Origin: Bacillus oleivorans
Lineage (GTDB): Bacteria; Bacillota; Bacilli; Bacillales; JC228
Length of the DNA: 64,000 nt
Reading direction: 5' to 3'
NCBI RefSeq assembly: GCF_900207585.1
Contig: NZ_OAOP01000010.1
Span: 143,654 to 207,653 of the forward strand
Both the position numbers and the translations under genes were made by a program. Below are positions 24,126 through 33,619 of this stretch, piece after piece; the first letter of the stretch is position 1; every line of letters starts with the position of its first letter. The notes under the pieces were generated by a model. That model did no database searches and had not been told where the DNA came from. It saw only the letters and a list, made by a program, of their open reading frames with translations.

Positions 24126-25583
24126 TTGAATTTAGAAATATGGTTTTGGTTTTCTGCTATATTCATGAGCATATTTTTCATTGTGATGTCGTTTAAATTA
24201 AAGAAAATGGCAGATACAAGCTTTTCTCATTTTGCCATTGCAGGCGGGACGTTACCATTTTTTCTCATATTATTTACTGATATTGCCACCATCATGGGAG
24301 TAGGAAATTTTATTGGCCACTCGAGCAAAGGGTATGATGTAGGGTTTGCCAATATTCCGTTTGTTGTAGGTGAACAAGGTGCAAAAATTATCTTTGCTCT
24401 AGTTTTTGCCGGTTTCGCGGCACGGTTTACCTATCATTCAATCTCTGAGCTGATGGATGATCTCATTTTGCGTGATAAGGTATCTCGTGCACTCATTGGC
24501 TTGCTGACCGGTTCAATTATGATATCTTGGGTTGGCGGTCAAGGAAAAGGAATGGGGGATTTATTCGCGGTTTTTACAGGAACAGATCCAATTCCACTTA
24601 TCATTATGTTTTCCGCGGTTTTCATCCTTTACACCATGGTTGGCGGGATGTACTCTGTTGTATGGACTGAACTGATTCAAGGAGCTCTATTAATAGCTAT
24701 TGCTATTTGGTTTTATGTGAAAGTATTTGCAAAAATTGACTTCAGTATTGCCACTTTGAAAACGAAATTAGCTGAAGTAGATGCCGTTCATTTGGCAGAG
24801 TGGAATCTTTCTTTCGGGGAAGTGGCGACTTTATTTGTTACAGGAACTTTCGGAATTCTTGCTGCACAAGTATATTGGCAGCGCTGTTTTGCGGCAAATA
24901 ATCCAAAGTCAGCCAGTCGAGCCATGCTTTATAGCGGAATTATAGCCATTATTTTTACATGTATCGCTACTGTTTCCGGAATGATTGTAAAGATTTATAA
25001 CTCTAACCTCGATCCTAATCAAGCATTACCATGGTTAATAATGGAAGAAATGGGCCAATTTGTAGCACTCGCCTTCTTCATTCTCATTTTTTTAGCCGCG
25101 ATTTCAAGTGCAGCCTCGTCTTTACACTCCGCAGCTACAATACTAATTAATGACTTAATCATTCCATTTAATTCCAATAAAAATGATTCTTATTATGTAA
25201 AATTTACACGCTGGTGTATTCTCATTGTTGGGGTGGTTGCCGTAGGTGCAGCTCTTTGGGCGGAATCCATTATAAGTCTTTTCTCTCTAGCATACACAAT
25301 GGCAGGTGGAGGAGTTGTACCGGTTCTGATCGTCGGATTATTATGGAAGCGGAAAAAACAGGATACCCACCAAATGGGATTGCAAAACAGTGGTGTATCT
25401 GTATGGGGCGGACGAATTGGATTAATTTCAGGATCAATTGGTTCACTCGTATTTGGCATATTATGGGGTGTCGCTATTTCTGTCGTATTAACGATCATAT
25501 TTTCGTTATTACTGCCAACTAATCGTGAAATGGATCTAACCAATATAAAAAATACGGTATCTGCTGATACCGAGAATGTATAA
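24126..25583 (+). CDS. Sodium:solute symporter (SSS family)
   Basis: The 485-residue membrane protein has about 13 hydrophobic segments. SSS-family blocks include FTDIATIMGVGNFIGHSSKGY (TM2), LLTGSIMISWVGGQGKGMGDLF, FTMVGGMYSVVWTELIQ-type sequence and LAAISSAASSLHSAATILINDL (TM8 sodium site region). It follows the DAO subunit by four bases (TTG start after AAAGGGGGG), so it almost certainly imports the substrate oxidised by that complex. Hydroxyproline, proline or an opine are candidates by analogy only. Confidence 0.87.
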   Translation: MNLEIWFWFSAIFMSIFFIVMSFKLKKMADTSFSHFAIAGGTLPFFLILFTDIATIMGVGNFIGHSSKGYDVGFANIPFVVGEQGAKIIFALVFAGFAARFTYHSISELMDDLILRDKVSRALIGLLTGSIMISWVGGQGKGMGDLFAVFTGTDPIPLIIMFSAVFILYTMVGGMYSVVWTELIQGALLIAIAIWFYVKVFAKIDFSIATLKTKLAEVDAVHLAEWNLSFGEVATLFVTGTFGILAAQVYWQRCFAANNPKSASRAMLYSGIIAIIFTCIATVSGMIVKIYNSNLDPNQALPWLIMEEMGQFVALAFFILIFLAAISSAASSLHSAATILINDLIIPFNSNKNDSYYVKFTRWCILIVGVVAVGAALWAESIISLFSLAYTMAGGGVVPVLIVGLLWKRKKQDTHQMGLQNSGVSVWGGRIGLISGSIGSLVFGILWGVAISVVLTIIFSLLLPTNREMDLTNIKNTVSADTENV

Positions 25584-25615
25584 GATGTTGATTGAAACAC
25601 TATAAGTAAAGTCTT

Positions 25616-25665
25616 GACAGAGAAGGGTATTAGAAAAATCGAGTTACCCTTTTCTGTCCTTTTTT
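25616..25665. terminator. Terminator at the end of the dehydrogenase/symporter operon
   Basis: GACAGAGAAGGGTA (25616-25629) pairs over 14 bases, with one G-U, with TACCCTTTTCTGTC, followed by a T run. It also lies at the 3' end of the converging sspO. Confidence 0.88.
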
Positions 25666-25680
25666 ACATAGAAAAGTTTA

Positions 25681-25830
25681 TTATTGATTCTTCTTTCTCT
25701 TCTTATTAAATTGCTTTTGTTCTTCTGTTAATGGTTCATTGGAGAGTTCTTCGTTATAACCTGCACCTTTTCCTTGCGCTTTTGCGGCGTTCATACCTGG
25801 TCTAACATGGTTTGCTCTGCGTTTTGCCAT
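25681..25830 (-). CDS. sspO: Small acid-soluble spore protein O
   Basis: The 49-residue product [37 protein letters not shown]...NKKRKKNQ is nearly identical in layout to SspO (CotK) of B. subtilis. ATG 25830 has AGGAGGTG upstream, so the longer in-frame extension is not used. It is divergent from citB exactly as in B. subtilis, but the usual partner sspP is 5.2 kb further along. Confidence 0.95.
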   Translation of the reverse strand: MAKRRANHVRPGMNAAKAQGKGAGYNEELSNEPLTEEQKQFNKKRKKNQ

Positions 25831-25970
25831 CGCTTTACACCTCCTGTTACACTTAGTTTTACCCGTAATATCCATGGCTACAGTATCTAAAAAGTGGATG
25901 GATTTCCAGAGGGGATTTGGCTCGGACAAGATGACGCGGGCAGAAAAAAGGAATCAGACAGATATCTATG

Positions 25971-25985
25971 ATAAGATAAGCTTAT
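25971..25985 (+). promoter_or_regulatory. Candidate CcpC dyad upstream of citB
   Basis: ATAA-GATAAGC-TTAT is the ATAA-N7-TTAT dyad bound by CcpC, the citrate-responsive repressor of citB in B. subtilis. It is 135 bases before the citB start. Further half-sites (ATAAC, TTATC) follow within 15 bases. Confidence 0.55.
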
Positions 25986-26119
25986 TAGAAACTATAACTT
26001 TATCGATATTTACTTATATTTAAGGTTGTATTAAGATATTAAATGGAAAAGTCGCAAATTGTAACTTTTCGACAATTACGTTAAACTATTAACGGATTTT
26101 GTACAGAGGGGGAAATACA

Positions 26120-28831
26120 ATGGCGAAACATGATGTTTTTAATGCCCGTTCTTCTTTTGAATTGAATGGCAAAAACTATCACTACTATCGTCTTGCAGCT
26201 CTTGAAGAAGCGGGTGTTGGTAATGTCTCTAAGCTGCCTTTTTCAATTAGAGTGTTACTTGAATCTGTGTTACGTCAAGTTGATGGACGTGTTATTACAA
26301 AAGAGCATGTTGAAAACTTAACAAAATGGGGAACTGACGAGCAAAAAGACGTGGATGTTCCTTTTAAACCATCTCGTGTCATTCTACAAGACTTTACAGG
26401 CGTTCCAGCAGTAGTAGACTTAGCATCTCTTCGTAAAGCAATGGCTGACCTAGGTGGCAATCCTGATCAAATTAATCCTGAAATTCCGGTTGACTTGGTC
26501 ATTGACCACTCCGTTCAAGTTGATAAATTTGGTACGCCAGATGCGTTAAAAGTCAACATGGATCTTGAATTTGAACGTAACGCTGAACGTTATCAATTCT
26601 TAAGCTGGGCGAAGAAAGCGTTTAACAACTACCAAGCCGTTCCGCCAGCTACGGGGATCGTTCACCAGGTAAACCTTGAATACTTAGCTAATGTTGTACA
26701 TGCAGTTGAAAATGCAGACGGTGAAGTTGAAACCTACCCAGATACACTGGTTGGTACTGACTCCCATACGACTATGATCAACGGTATCGGTGTTCTTGGA
26801 TGGGGTGTTGGCGGTATTGAAGCTGAAGCAGGAATGCTTGGACAGCCTTCATACTTCCCAGTTCCTGAAGTAGTCGGTGTTAAATTCACTGGCGAACTTC
26901 CAAACGGTGCAACTGCAACTGACCTTGCACTTAAAGTAACTCAAGTTTTACGTCAGCATGGGGTTGTAGGCAAATTCGTTGAATACTTTGGACCAGGCGT
27001 ATCTACTTTACCGCTTGCAGACAGAGCAACGATTGCCAATATGGCACCTGAATACGGAGCAACTTGCGGATTCTTCCCAGTTGACGGCGAAGCATTGGAA
27101 TATCTTCGTTTAACAGGACGCAGTGAAGAACAAGTTCAGCTTGTTGAAAAATACTGCAAAGAAAATGGCTTATTCTTCACACCAGATGCAGAACCAACTT
27201 ATACCACTGTAATTGAAGTGAACTTATCTGAAATTGAAGCAAATCTTTCTGGTCCTAAGCGCCCTCAAGATTTAATTCCGCTTTCAGCAATGAAAGAATC
27301 CTTTAACAAAGCTCTTGCAGCTCCAGCTGGCAACCAGGGCTTTGGTCTAGGCGCAGATGAAGTGAACAAAGAGATTACGGTTAAGTTTGAAACTGGGGAA
27401 GAAGTTAATATGAAGACAGGTGCAGTAGCGATTGCCGCTATTACAAGCTGTACCAATACTTCTAACCCTTACGTTATGTTAGGTGCGGGTCTTGTTGCGA
27501 AAAAAGCTGTTGAAAAAGGCTTAGAAGTTCCTAAATACGTAAAAACATCTTTAGCACCAGGATCTAAGGTTGTTACTGGTTACCTTAACGATTCAGGCTT
27601 GCTTCCATACCTTGAACAACTTGGCTTTAACCTTGTTGGTTATGGTTGTACAACATGTATCGGTAACTCAGGACCACTTGCTCCTGAAATTGAAAAAGCA
27701 ATTGCTGAAAATGACCTTCTTGTTACATCTGTATTATCAGGTAACCGTAATTTTGAAGGACGGATTCATCCATTAGTAAAAGGTAACTACCTTGCATCTC
27801 CACCGCTAGTTGTGGCGTATGCACTTGCAGGCACAGTAGATATTGACTTGCAAAACGATCCAATAGGTAAAGACAAAGATGGTAACAATGTATTCTTTAA
27901 AGACATCTGGCCTTCTTCTGAAGAAGTGAAAGAAGCTGTTAAGAAAACCGTTACTCCTGAATTGTTCCGTCGTGAATACAAGCGTGTATTTGATGACAAC
28001 GAGCGCTGGAATGCAATCGAAACTAGCGATGAGCCACTTTACACTTGGGATGAGAATTCTACTTATATCGCAAACCCTCCATTCTTTGAAGGGCTTTCCA
28101 AAGAACCAGGTGAAGTAAAACCTCTTGGCGGCATGCGTGTAGTAGGTAAATTCGGTGACTCTGTAACAACTGACCATATTTCTCCTGCTGGAGCAATCGG
28201 TAAAGATACACCAGCTGGTAAATACTTGCGTGAAAAAGGCGTTGAAATCAGAGATTTCAACTCTTACGGATCTCGTCGCGGTAACCACGAAGTTATGATG
28301 CGCGGTACATTTGCAAACATCCGTATCAAAAACCAAATTGCTCCTGGCACAGAAGGCGGTTACACGACTTACTGGCCAACTGGCGAAGTGATGTCTATCT
28401 ATGATGCTTGTATGAAATATAAGCAAGATGGTACAGGACTAGTTGTTCTTGCTGGTAAAGATTACGGTATGGGATCTTCCCGTGACTGGGCTGCCAAAGG
28501 TACAAACCTGCTTGGCATCAAGACAGTTATTGCTGAAAGCTTCGAGCGTATTCACCGTTCAAACCTTGTATTAATGGGTGTTCTTCCACTTCAATTCAAG
28601 GAAGGCGAAAACGCTGAAACTCTTGGCTTAACTGGTAAAGAGACGATCGATGTGCAAATCGATGAAAACGTAAAACCACGTGATATTGTAAAAGTTACAG
28701 CTACAGATGAAGCAGGAAACAAGAAAGAATTTGAAGTATTGGTTCGTTTCGATTCTGAAGTTGAAATCGACTACTACCGCCATGGCGGTATTCTGCAAAT
28801 GGTATTACGTAATAAGCTTTTAGGAGCTTAA
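26120..28831 (+). CDS. citB: Aconitate hydratase
   Basis: The 903-residue protein is a full-length aconitase A. The 4Fe-4S ligands appear as SCTNTSNP and [10 protein letters not shown], and the swivel domain contains [10 protein letters not shown]. It interconverts citrate and isocitrate in the TCA cycle and, without its cluster, binds RNA in Bacillus. ATG 26120 lies seven bases after GAGGGGG; the upstream in-frame start at 26099 has no ribosome site. Its codon use is visibly biased to optimal codons, as expected for an abundant enzyme. A CcpC-like dyad lies upstream and a strong terminator follows. Confidence 0.97.
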   Translation: MAKHDVFNARSSFELNGKNYHYYRLAALEEAGVGNVSKLPFSIRVLLESVLRQVDGRVITKEHVENLTKWGTDEQKDVDVPFKPSRVILQDFTGVPAVVDLASLRKAMADLGGNPDQINPEIPVDLVIDHSVQVDKFGTPDALKVNMDLEFERNAERYQFLSWAKKAFNNYQAVPPATGIVHQVNLEYLANVVHAVENADGEVETYPDTLVGTDSHTTMINGIGVLGWGVGGIEAEAGMLGQPSYFPVPEVVGVKFTGELPNGATATDLALKVTQVLRQHGVVGKFVEYFGPGVSTLPLADRATIANMAPEYGATCGFFPVDGEALEYLRLTGRSEEQVQLVEKYCKENGLFFTPDAEPTYTTVIEVNLSEIEANLSGPKRPQDLIPLSAMKESFNKALAAPAGNQGFGLGADEVNKEITVKFETGEEVNMKTGAVAIAAITSCTNTSNPYVMLGAGLVAKKAVEKGLEVPKYVKTSLAPGSKVVTGYLNDSGLLPYLEQLGFNLVGYGCTTCIGNSGPLAPEIEKAIAENDLLVTSVLSGNRNFEGRIHPLVKGNYLASPPLVVAYALAGTVDIDLQNDPIGKDKDGNNVFFKDIWPSSEEVKEAVKKTVTPELFRREYKRVFDDNERWNAIETSDEPLYTWDENSTYIANPPFFEGLSKEPGEVKPLGGMRVVGKFGDSVTTDHISPAGAIGKDTPAGKYLREKGVEIRDFNSYGSRRGNHEVMMRGTFANIRIKNQIAPGTEGGYTTYWPTGEVMSIYDACMKYKQDGTGLVVLAGKDYGMGSSRDWAAKGTNLLGIKTVIAESFERIHRSNLVLMGVLPLQFKEGENAETLGLTGKETIDVQIDENVKPRDIVKVTATDEAGNKKEFEVLVRFDSEVEIDYYRHGGILQMVLRNKLLGA

Positions 28832-28839
28832 GATGAATT

Positions 28840-28873
28840 AAAACCCCGTGACTGTCTAGTGCGGGGTTTTTTG
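28840..28873 (+). terminator. Terminator after citB
   Basis: AAAACCCCG pairs with CGGGGTTTT, followed by further T residues. Confidence 0.9.
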
Positions 28874-28999
28874 TGTTTTTGGAGGCGGTGGATTTGGTAG
28901 AGGAGGATGAGTTTAGTGCTCTAAAGGACTAATCTCTGGCTTTCAACTCTGGTTAGGTCTAATAGAAGGGTTCTAAAGAATTTTTGATTGCCTCATGGC

Positions 29000-29310
29000 A
29001 GCGATTTGGTCGTTAAGAGGCATGCTAAGTGACTTTTTTGTTTAATAACGCTGGATTCGGTCGTTTAGAGGCTTGCTAAGTGACATTTTTTGTTTCACTC
29101 CGCTGCATTTGGTCGTTTAAAGGCTTGCTAAGTGACATTTTTTGTTTCACTCCGCTGCATTTGGTCGTTTAAAGGCTTGCTAAGTGACATTTTTTGTTTC
29201 ACTCCGCTGCATTTGGTCGTTTAAAAGCTTGCTAATTAACCTTTTTCGCTACACACAGTCAATTTGGTCTTTAGATTCTTCCCAAGTGACCTTTCTACGT
29301 CACACACCGT
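29000..29310. repeat. 52-bp tandem repeat array downstream of citB
   Basis: Units starting ATTTGGTCGTTTAAAGGC begin near 29004, 29055, 29107, 29159, 29211 and 29262, giving spacings of 51, 52, 52, 52 and 51. The three central units are virtually identical and the outer ones degrade. Each central unit contains AGTGA..TCACT around a T-rich loop. No ribosome site and no conserved frame run through it. It fills the gap between citB and the membrane protein gene. Confidence 0.9.
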
Positions 29311-29414
29311 TCATAAACCCAAAAATTCAACCAAAGTACACAACTGAAACTGGAAACAGCCCCATCCTTTCATGTAAGATGAATTATATAAACCTTATTA
29401 CAAGGAGTTTAGAA

Positions 29415-29825
29415 ATGGGAGACATCCAAATCGGGCCATTTATTATGTCTTCACTTATGTTATCACTGCTGTTTTCGATTTTTGTGGCATACATAATCAG
29501 CGGACAATCCGTAAAACGCGATCCGCTGATAAAAAAGCAATGGCAAGATGCCGTGTTCAACAGTGTTTTTCTTTTTGTCCTTATTTACAAGGGAAGCATT
29601 GCACTATTCCGGCCAGTCCTTCTTTTTGAAAATCCAAAAGCACTTTTATTTTTTAATGGCGGGCAAAAAGGAATGTTTCTTGCGATTATTGTTATTGTTA
29701 TATATCTTTATGTGAAGATTAAAAAAGAAAAGTGGAAGATTGAGAAAATTTATCCAGCCATTGTAAGCGGCTCCCTATCATTTACGATTTCATTATTTTG
29801 CTGTTACTTAGTTTTACTGCTATAA
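29415..29825 (+). CDS. Small integral membrane protein, 136 aa
   Basis: ATG 29415 follows AAGGAG by eight bases. The frame can be read back into the repeat array, but those codons have no ribosome site. Four hydrophobic segments are visible (SSLMLSLLFSIFVAYII, NSVFLFVLIYKG, MFLAIIVIVIYLYV, ITISLFCCYLVLLL-like C-terminus) with a charged loop after the first. The next gene is a TlpA-like thioredoxin 25 bases downstream, so a membrane partner in extracytoplasmic thiol chemistry is an inference. No motif supports it directly. Confidence 0.78.
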   Translation: MGDIQIGPFIMSSLMLSLLFSIFVAYIISGQSVKRDPLIKKQWQDAVFNSVFLFVLIYKGSIALFRPVLLFENPKALLFFNGGQKGMFLAIIVIVIYLYVKIKKEKWKIEKIYPAIVSGSLSFTISLFCCYLVLLL

Positions 29826-29850
29826 ATCACGCTTTTTAGGAGGTAGCACC

Positions 29851-30369
29851 TTGGTTAAAAAAGTAATCGCTATTGTGACACTTGTAGCTCTTTGTACTGT
29901 TGCGATCGTCCAAGCAATAGAAAAAGAACAAATGGACCGGATGCCCGGGTTAAAAATTGGAACGGAAGCTCCTGATTTTACCTTGGAAACATTAAATGGA
30001 GATATAGTGAGTTTATCTGATTATAGAGGAAAAAAAGTGCTTCTTAATTTTTGGGCTACCTGGTGTGAACCATGTAAAGCTGAAATGCCGGAAATGCAGA
30101 AATACTATGATGAACATAAAGATGGAAATATGGAAATATTAGCGGTTAATATTGACCCGCTTAATAATGTAAAGGGATTTGTTGAAGAACTCGGTCTGAC
30201 TTTTCCAATCCTCTTAGACCCGATTAAAACAAAAGGGGATGCGGTCAACGAGATTTATCAGACACTTGTAATTCCGACAACCTATATTATTGACGAAGAA
30301 GGCAAAATTGAGGCAAAGTATACTTCAACTATGACATTAGATGTGATCGAAGATTTAATGGGAGAGTAG
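29851..30369 (+). CDS. TlpA/ResA-like thiol-disulfide oxidoreductase (YneN-like)
   Basis: The 172-residue protein has an N-terminal membrane anchor (VIAIVTLVALCTVAIVQAI) followed by an AhpC/TSA-thioredoxin fold with the active site WATWCEPC (about residues 69-76) and a cis-proline in the VIPTTYIID segment. It acts outside the membrane on disulfides, as in cytochrome c or spore-cortex maturation. It occupies the yneN place after citB. Start TTG 29851 follows AGGAGGT. Confidence 0.9.
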   Translation: MVKKVIAIVTLVALCTVAIVQAIEKEQMDRMPGLKIGTEAPDFTLETLNGDIVSLSDYRGKKVLLNFWATWCEPCKAEMPEMQKYYDEHKDGNMEILAVNIDPLNNVKGFVEELGLTFPILLDPIKTKGDAVNEIYQTLVIPTTYIIDEEGKIEAKYTSTMTLDVIEDLMGE

Positions 30370-30528
30370 GTGCAGATTTGCTCTCCTTTTTACATGTCCA
30401 ATAACCTATCTGACTTGTACAACTGAAACATCTATACTATTTAAATTAAATTTTCAAAAAGTTGTCATAATTGCAATCGTTTTCGTCAAGACTAAATGAT
30501 AAGATAGAAGAAAGGAAGGTGACATGTG

Positions 30529-30660
30529 ATGAGAAGACCTAGAAAGCGTTCCTTTTCAGAGCTCGTCCAGGAAAATAAACAGGCTTTATTAAAAGATGAA
30601 CAGGCATTAGAAAAACTTGAACAAAGATTAGAACAAAAACATTTAAAAAAAGCCGAATAA
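30529..30660 (+). CDS. FbpB-family small basic protein, 43 aa
   Basis: The product starts MRRPRKRSFSELVQENKQ and continues with a charged helix, matching the FbpB-type small basic proteins known in B. subtilis from the iron-sparing response. ATG 30529 has AAGGAAGGTG upstream. I could not identify a convincing Fur box upstream, so iron control here is not shown. Confidence 0.7.
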   Translation: MRRPRKRSFSELVQENKQALLKDEQALEKLEQRLEQKHLKKAE

Positions 30661-30722
30661 AGGTTTTTCCACTAATATCTCTTCTTCACATGTAAAAACT
30701 AAAGTGGAGGAGGGATATTTTA

Positions 30723-30866
30723 ATGAGTAATCCGAAAAAGAACCGTGAGCATTTTCAACCAAACCATATCGGAACGCAATCGCGCGGATTTGGAGGCAAT
30801 AAGGGCAAGAAAATGCAAGACAAGAGCGGAGAACATGCTCAAGTTATACAGACAAAAGGTGAATAG
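30723..30866 (+). CDS. sspN: Small acid-soluble spore protein N
   Basis: The 47-residue product contains [20 protein letters not shown] and ends [10 protein letters not shown], the SspN pattern. GGAGGAGG precedes the ATG. sspN and tlp form an operon in B. subtilis; here they are 87 bases apart in the same order and direction. Confidence 0.93.
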   Translation: MSNPKKNREHFQPNHIGTQSRGFGGNKGKKMQDKSGEHAQVIQTKGE

Positions 30867-30953
30867 AACCGATACCATGCTTTACCTCCATTAAAGTGCC
30901 TCACTTTTGAACAAACTAAGTTCGAATCTTCAACAAAGAGGAGGATTTAAAGC

Positions 30954-31175
30954 ATGAATCACCGAAAACCACATCCGGATGACCGCAGTGATAACGTAGA
31001 GAAGCTTCAATCCATGGTTCAGAATACCATTGAAAATATCGAAGAAGCTGAAGCTTCTATGGAGTTTAGTTCTGGAGAACAGCGGAAACAAATCGAAGAA
31101 AAGAATGAAAGAAGACGGGAAAGCATTGCTGCGTTTCGTGAGGAAATAAAGAACGAAGCGAACGCACAAAAGTAA
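30954..31175 (+). CDS. tlp: Small acid-soluble spore protein Tlp
   Basis: The 73-residue protein begins HRKPHPDDRSDNVEKLQSMV and ends in a charged helix (EEKNERRRESIAAFREEI), the Tlp (thioredoxin-like protein, a historical name) signature. It is a minor spore-core protein made in the forespore. GAGGAGG precedes the ATG and a terminator follows. Confidence 0.95.
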   Translation: MNHRKPHPDDRSDNVEKLQSMVQNTIENIEEAEASMEFSSGEQRKQIEEKNERRRESIAAFREEIKNEANAQK

Positions 31176-31190
31176 AAACGGTATACACGT

Positions 31191-31231
31191 AAGAGGGTCA
31201 GCCTACCTGAGTTGAACCCTCTTTTTTATTT
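31191..31231 (+). terminator. Terminator after tlp
   Basis: AAGAGGGT (31191-31198) pairs with ACCCTCTT, followed by T5 and an AT-rich run. Confidence 0.85.
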
Positions 31232-31309
31232 TTAAACAAAGCAAACCATATGGGTAGCAGGACTTGGGTATGATAAGATAGAACCAGAATAGGAAAAGCG
31301 AGAGTATAA

Positions 31310-33619
31310 ATGATGAAACAAACAATAGACCCAAATCTAGAATGGATTCACCATCATGTATTAGCATGGACCGAAGAAAGAAATATTCCTTCAGCCATGG
31401 ATGCTTTAGAAAAGGTATATCATTTAACGAAAAGTACCGAAGCCAACGATATCCTTTCGCTAGGTTATGCATTAGTTGCATTAGCTCTAAGAGCAGAACA
31501 GAAACATCCAACCTTAATTCAAACTTGGATTCAGGAGGCATTGCGATTAGACCCAACAAATTCAATGGCGCTCGATTTATCCGCTCAATTAGAGTGGGCT
31601 AAAAAACGCAATCTATTTGCACGTGTTTCCTTTCCTCTTATTAGAGAGACAGATAATCGGACTGCCAAAAGAAAAGCGGCCCATCAGTTAATCGAAGAGT
31701 CTAAAAAGCTTTACATAGAACTGAAGGATGCCCTGGAGATCCATGATGATCAGCATTCTTCTCTGCCACTCGAGAATCTAAGACAAATAGCAGAGGAAGC
31801 AATCCAAACTGTAGACGAATTAATCAATGCTTCAGAAAAGTATGAGCAATCCTTAACCGGCACCTTTTACACATCGGTTCATTATGAAGAGATGATCGAA
31901 AAGGTAAAGGAAGTAGAGCGATTGCAGGCAATGTGGGAAAGTCAGCTTGAGTCTTTTGCCGATCAGACACTTAATGATCGTTCCGCCTTACAAGAACTAG
32001 AATCCATGATCGGTCTTCATGATGTTAAAACGAGAATGAACCAGTACTATCAATTTTTAAAGTATCAAAAGCAAAGAAAAAAATGGGGATTTCAGTCCAA
32101 GGATGTCATGAGCTTGAACATGATTCTAACTGGGAATCCCGGGACTGGAAAAACAACAATTGCCCGGCTCCTGGCGCGAATTTATCACGAATTAGGTTTG
32201 CTTCCGCGCAATGAAGTATTGGAAGTAAATCGTTCGCATCTGATTGGAGCCTTTATGGGCCAAACAGAAGAAAATGTTAAGCATTATGTCGAAAAAGCTC
32301 TAGGCGGCGTTTTATTTATTGATGAAGCATACAGTTTGAAACGGGACGGACAATCCGGTCAGGATTTTGGACAAACAGCGATTGACACGCTTGTTTCCCT
32401 GATGACCAGTAAAGAATACGGCGGCAAATTTGCAGTCATTTTAGCTGGATACCCTGAAGAAATGCGAAACTTTTTAGATAGTAACCCGGGACTTAGAAGC
32501 CGATTCCCTTCCTCTAATCATTTTCATTTAAGCGATTATAGCAATGAGGAGCTGCTTGAAATAGCGAAGCTGATTGCTTTCGAGAACGATTATATCTTGA
32601 CCGAAAAAGCACTGCTGGAAGTTTCAGCAAGGATTGAAAAGGAACGGATTGATGATACATTTGGAAACGCTCGGACAGTACGGGACATTATTTTAAATGC
32701 GATTTTTAAAAAAGGGGTTCAAACCGGCAATACTTATGATGTTCTCCAATACAGTTTTATTGAACGAGAGCATGTTTCATGCGATGCAATGGAAGATGAA
32801 AACACTGTCACAGATGAGCTTGACCAATTGATTGGGTTAAATTCGATAAAAGACGAAGTTACGGCCATTATGGCTTTTTTAGAGGCCCAGCAAAAACGGA
32901 GGGATCTGGGTCTCCCATCCGTTCCGCTTCAATTACATTCCGTATTCTCAGGTAACCCCGGGACCGGGAAAACAACAGTGGCTTCTATTTTTTCTAAGCT
33001 TTTAAAAAATATTGGAATCCTTAAAAGAGGTCATCTTGTTGTCGTGAGCCGGGCGGATTTAGTTGCGGAATATGTCGGTCAGACGGCAACTAAGACTAAA
33101 AAGAAAATACGTGAAGCCTTAGGCGGTGTATTATTTATTGACGAGGCCTATTCTCTCTTCAAAGAAGGCGGCCAGGATTTTGGAAAAGAGGCAATTGAAA
33201 CGCTCGTCGATGAAATGACGAAGCATCACGAAAATCTCGTTGTCATCATGGCGGGGTACCCACTTGAAATGGAAGAACTGCTGAACAGCAATCCAGGTTT
33301 GCGGTCCCGTTTTAAAAAGTTTTTTGCTTTTCCGGACTATACTCCTGAGGAATTGGTGCAAATCGGGGAGAAATTCTGTAAAAAATACGCTTATACGATT
33401 TTACCGGACGCAAGAGAGTGGTTATTAGAACGATTAAATGAGCAAGTTATCCCGGGGAATGGGCGTTTTATGGATAATCTGATGTCGGAAGCGATCCAGG
33501 GACAAGCATTACGGGTTATAAAAGAAATAGGATCTGACACGGATCACTTATCTATTATTAGTAAAGAAGATATAGAAAATGCTTTTGTGAAAGCAAGAAA
33601 TGGGGATTCGATATTATGA
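31310..33619 (+). CDS. Double AAA+ ATPase, SpoVK/CbxX type
   Basis: The 769-residue protein has a helical TPR-like N-terminal part (about residues 1-225) followed by two CbxX/SpoVK AAA modules. Walker A is GNPGTGKTT in both, and Walker B is GGVLFIDEAYSL in both; the arginine-finger region SNPGLRSRF is also duplicated. B. subtilis SpoVK has one such module; the tandem form recalls EccA-like and CbxX-type remodelling ATPases. It overlaps the downstream thioesterase gene by 4 bases, so the three genes 31310-34355 form one unit behind sspN-tlp. Confidence 0.88.
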   Translation: MMKQTIDPNLEWIHHHVLAWTEERNIPSAMDALEKVYHLTKSTEANDILSLGYALVALALRAEQKHPTLIQTWIQEALRLDPTNSMALDLSAQLEWAKKRNLFARVSFPLIRETDNRTAKRKAAHQLIEESKKLYIELKDALEIHDDQHSSLPLENLRQIAEEAIQTVDELINASEKYEQSLTGTFYTSVHYEEMIEKVKEVERLQAMWESQLESFADQTLNDRSALQELESMIGLHDVKTRMNQYYQFLKYQKQRKKWGFQSKDVMSLNMILTGNPGTGKTTIARLLARIYHELGLLPRNEVLEVNRSHLIGAFMGQTEENVKHYVEKALGGVLFIDEAYSLKRDGQSGQDFGQTAIDTLVSLMTSKEYGGKFAVILAGYPEEMRNFLDSNPGLRSRFPSSNHFHLSDYSNEELLEIAKLIAFENDYILTEKALLEVSARIEKERIDDTFGNARTVRDIILNAIFKKGVQTGNTYDVLQYSFIEREHVSCDAMEDENTVTDELDQLIGLNSIKDEVTAIMAFLEAQQKRRDLGLPSVPLQLHSVFSGNPGTGKTTVASIFSKLLKNIGILKRGHLVVVSRADLVAEYVGQTATKTKKKIREALGGVLFIDEAYSLFKEGGQDFGKEAIETLVDEMTKHHENLVVIMAGYPLEMEELLNSNPGLRSRFKKFFAFPDYTPEELVQIGEKFCKKYAYTILPDAREWLLERLNEQVIPGNGRFMDNLMSEAIQGQALRVIKEIGSDTDHLSIISKEDIENAFVKARNGDSIL

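Noticed and set aside
27806..28426. 206-codon minus-strand frame inside citB
   Set aside because: Antisense shadow of a highly biased coding sequence. The aconitase is certain on the plus strand.
29000..29310. CRISPR array
   Set aside because: The full 52-bp unit is repeated, not a repeat alternating with unique spacers.
29184..29414. 77-residue N-terminal extension of the membrane protein into the repeat array
   Set aside because: The extension translates tandem repeats, has no ribosome site, and the internal ATG 29415 has a good one.
30440..30528. Fur box upstream of the FbpB-like gene
   Set aside because: AT-rich sequence with partial ATAATTG and ATCGTTTTC pieces, but no 7-1-7 match good enough to call.
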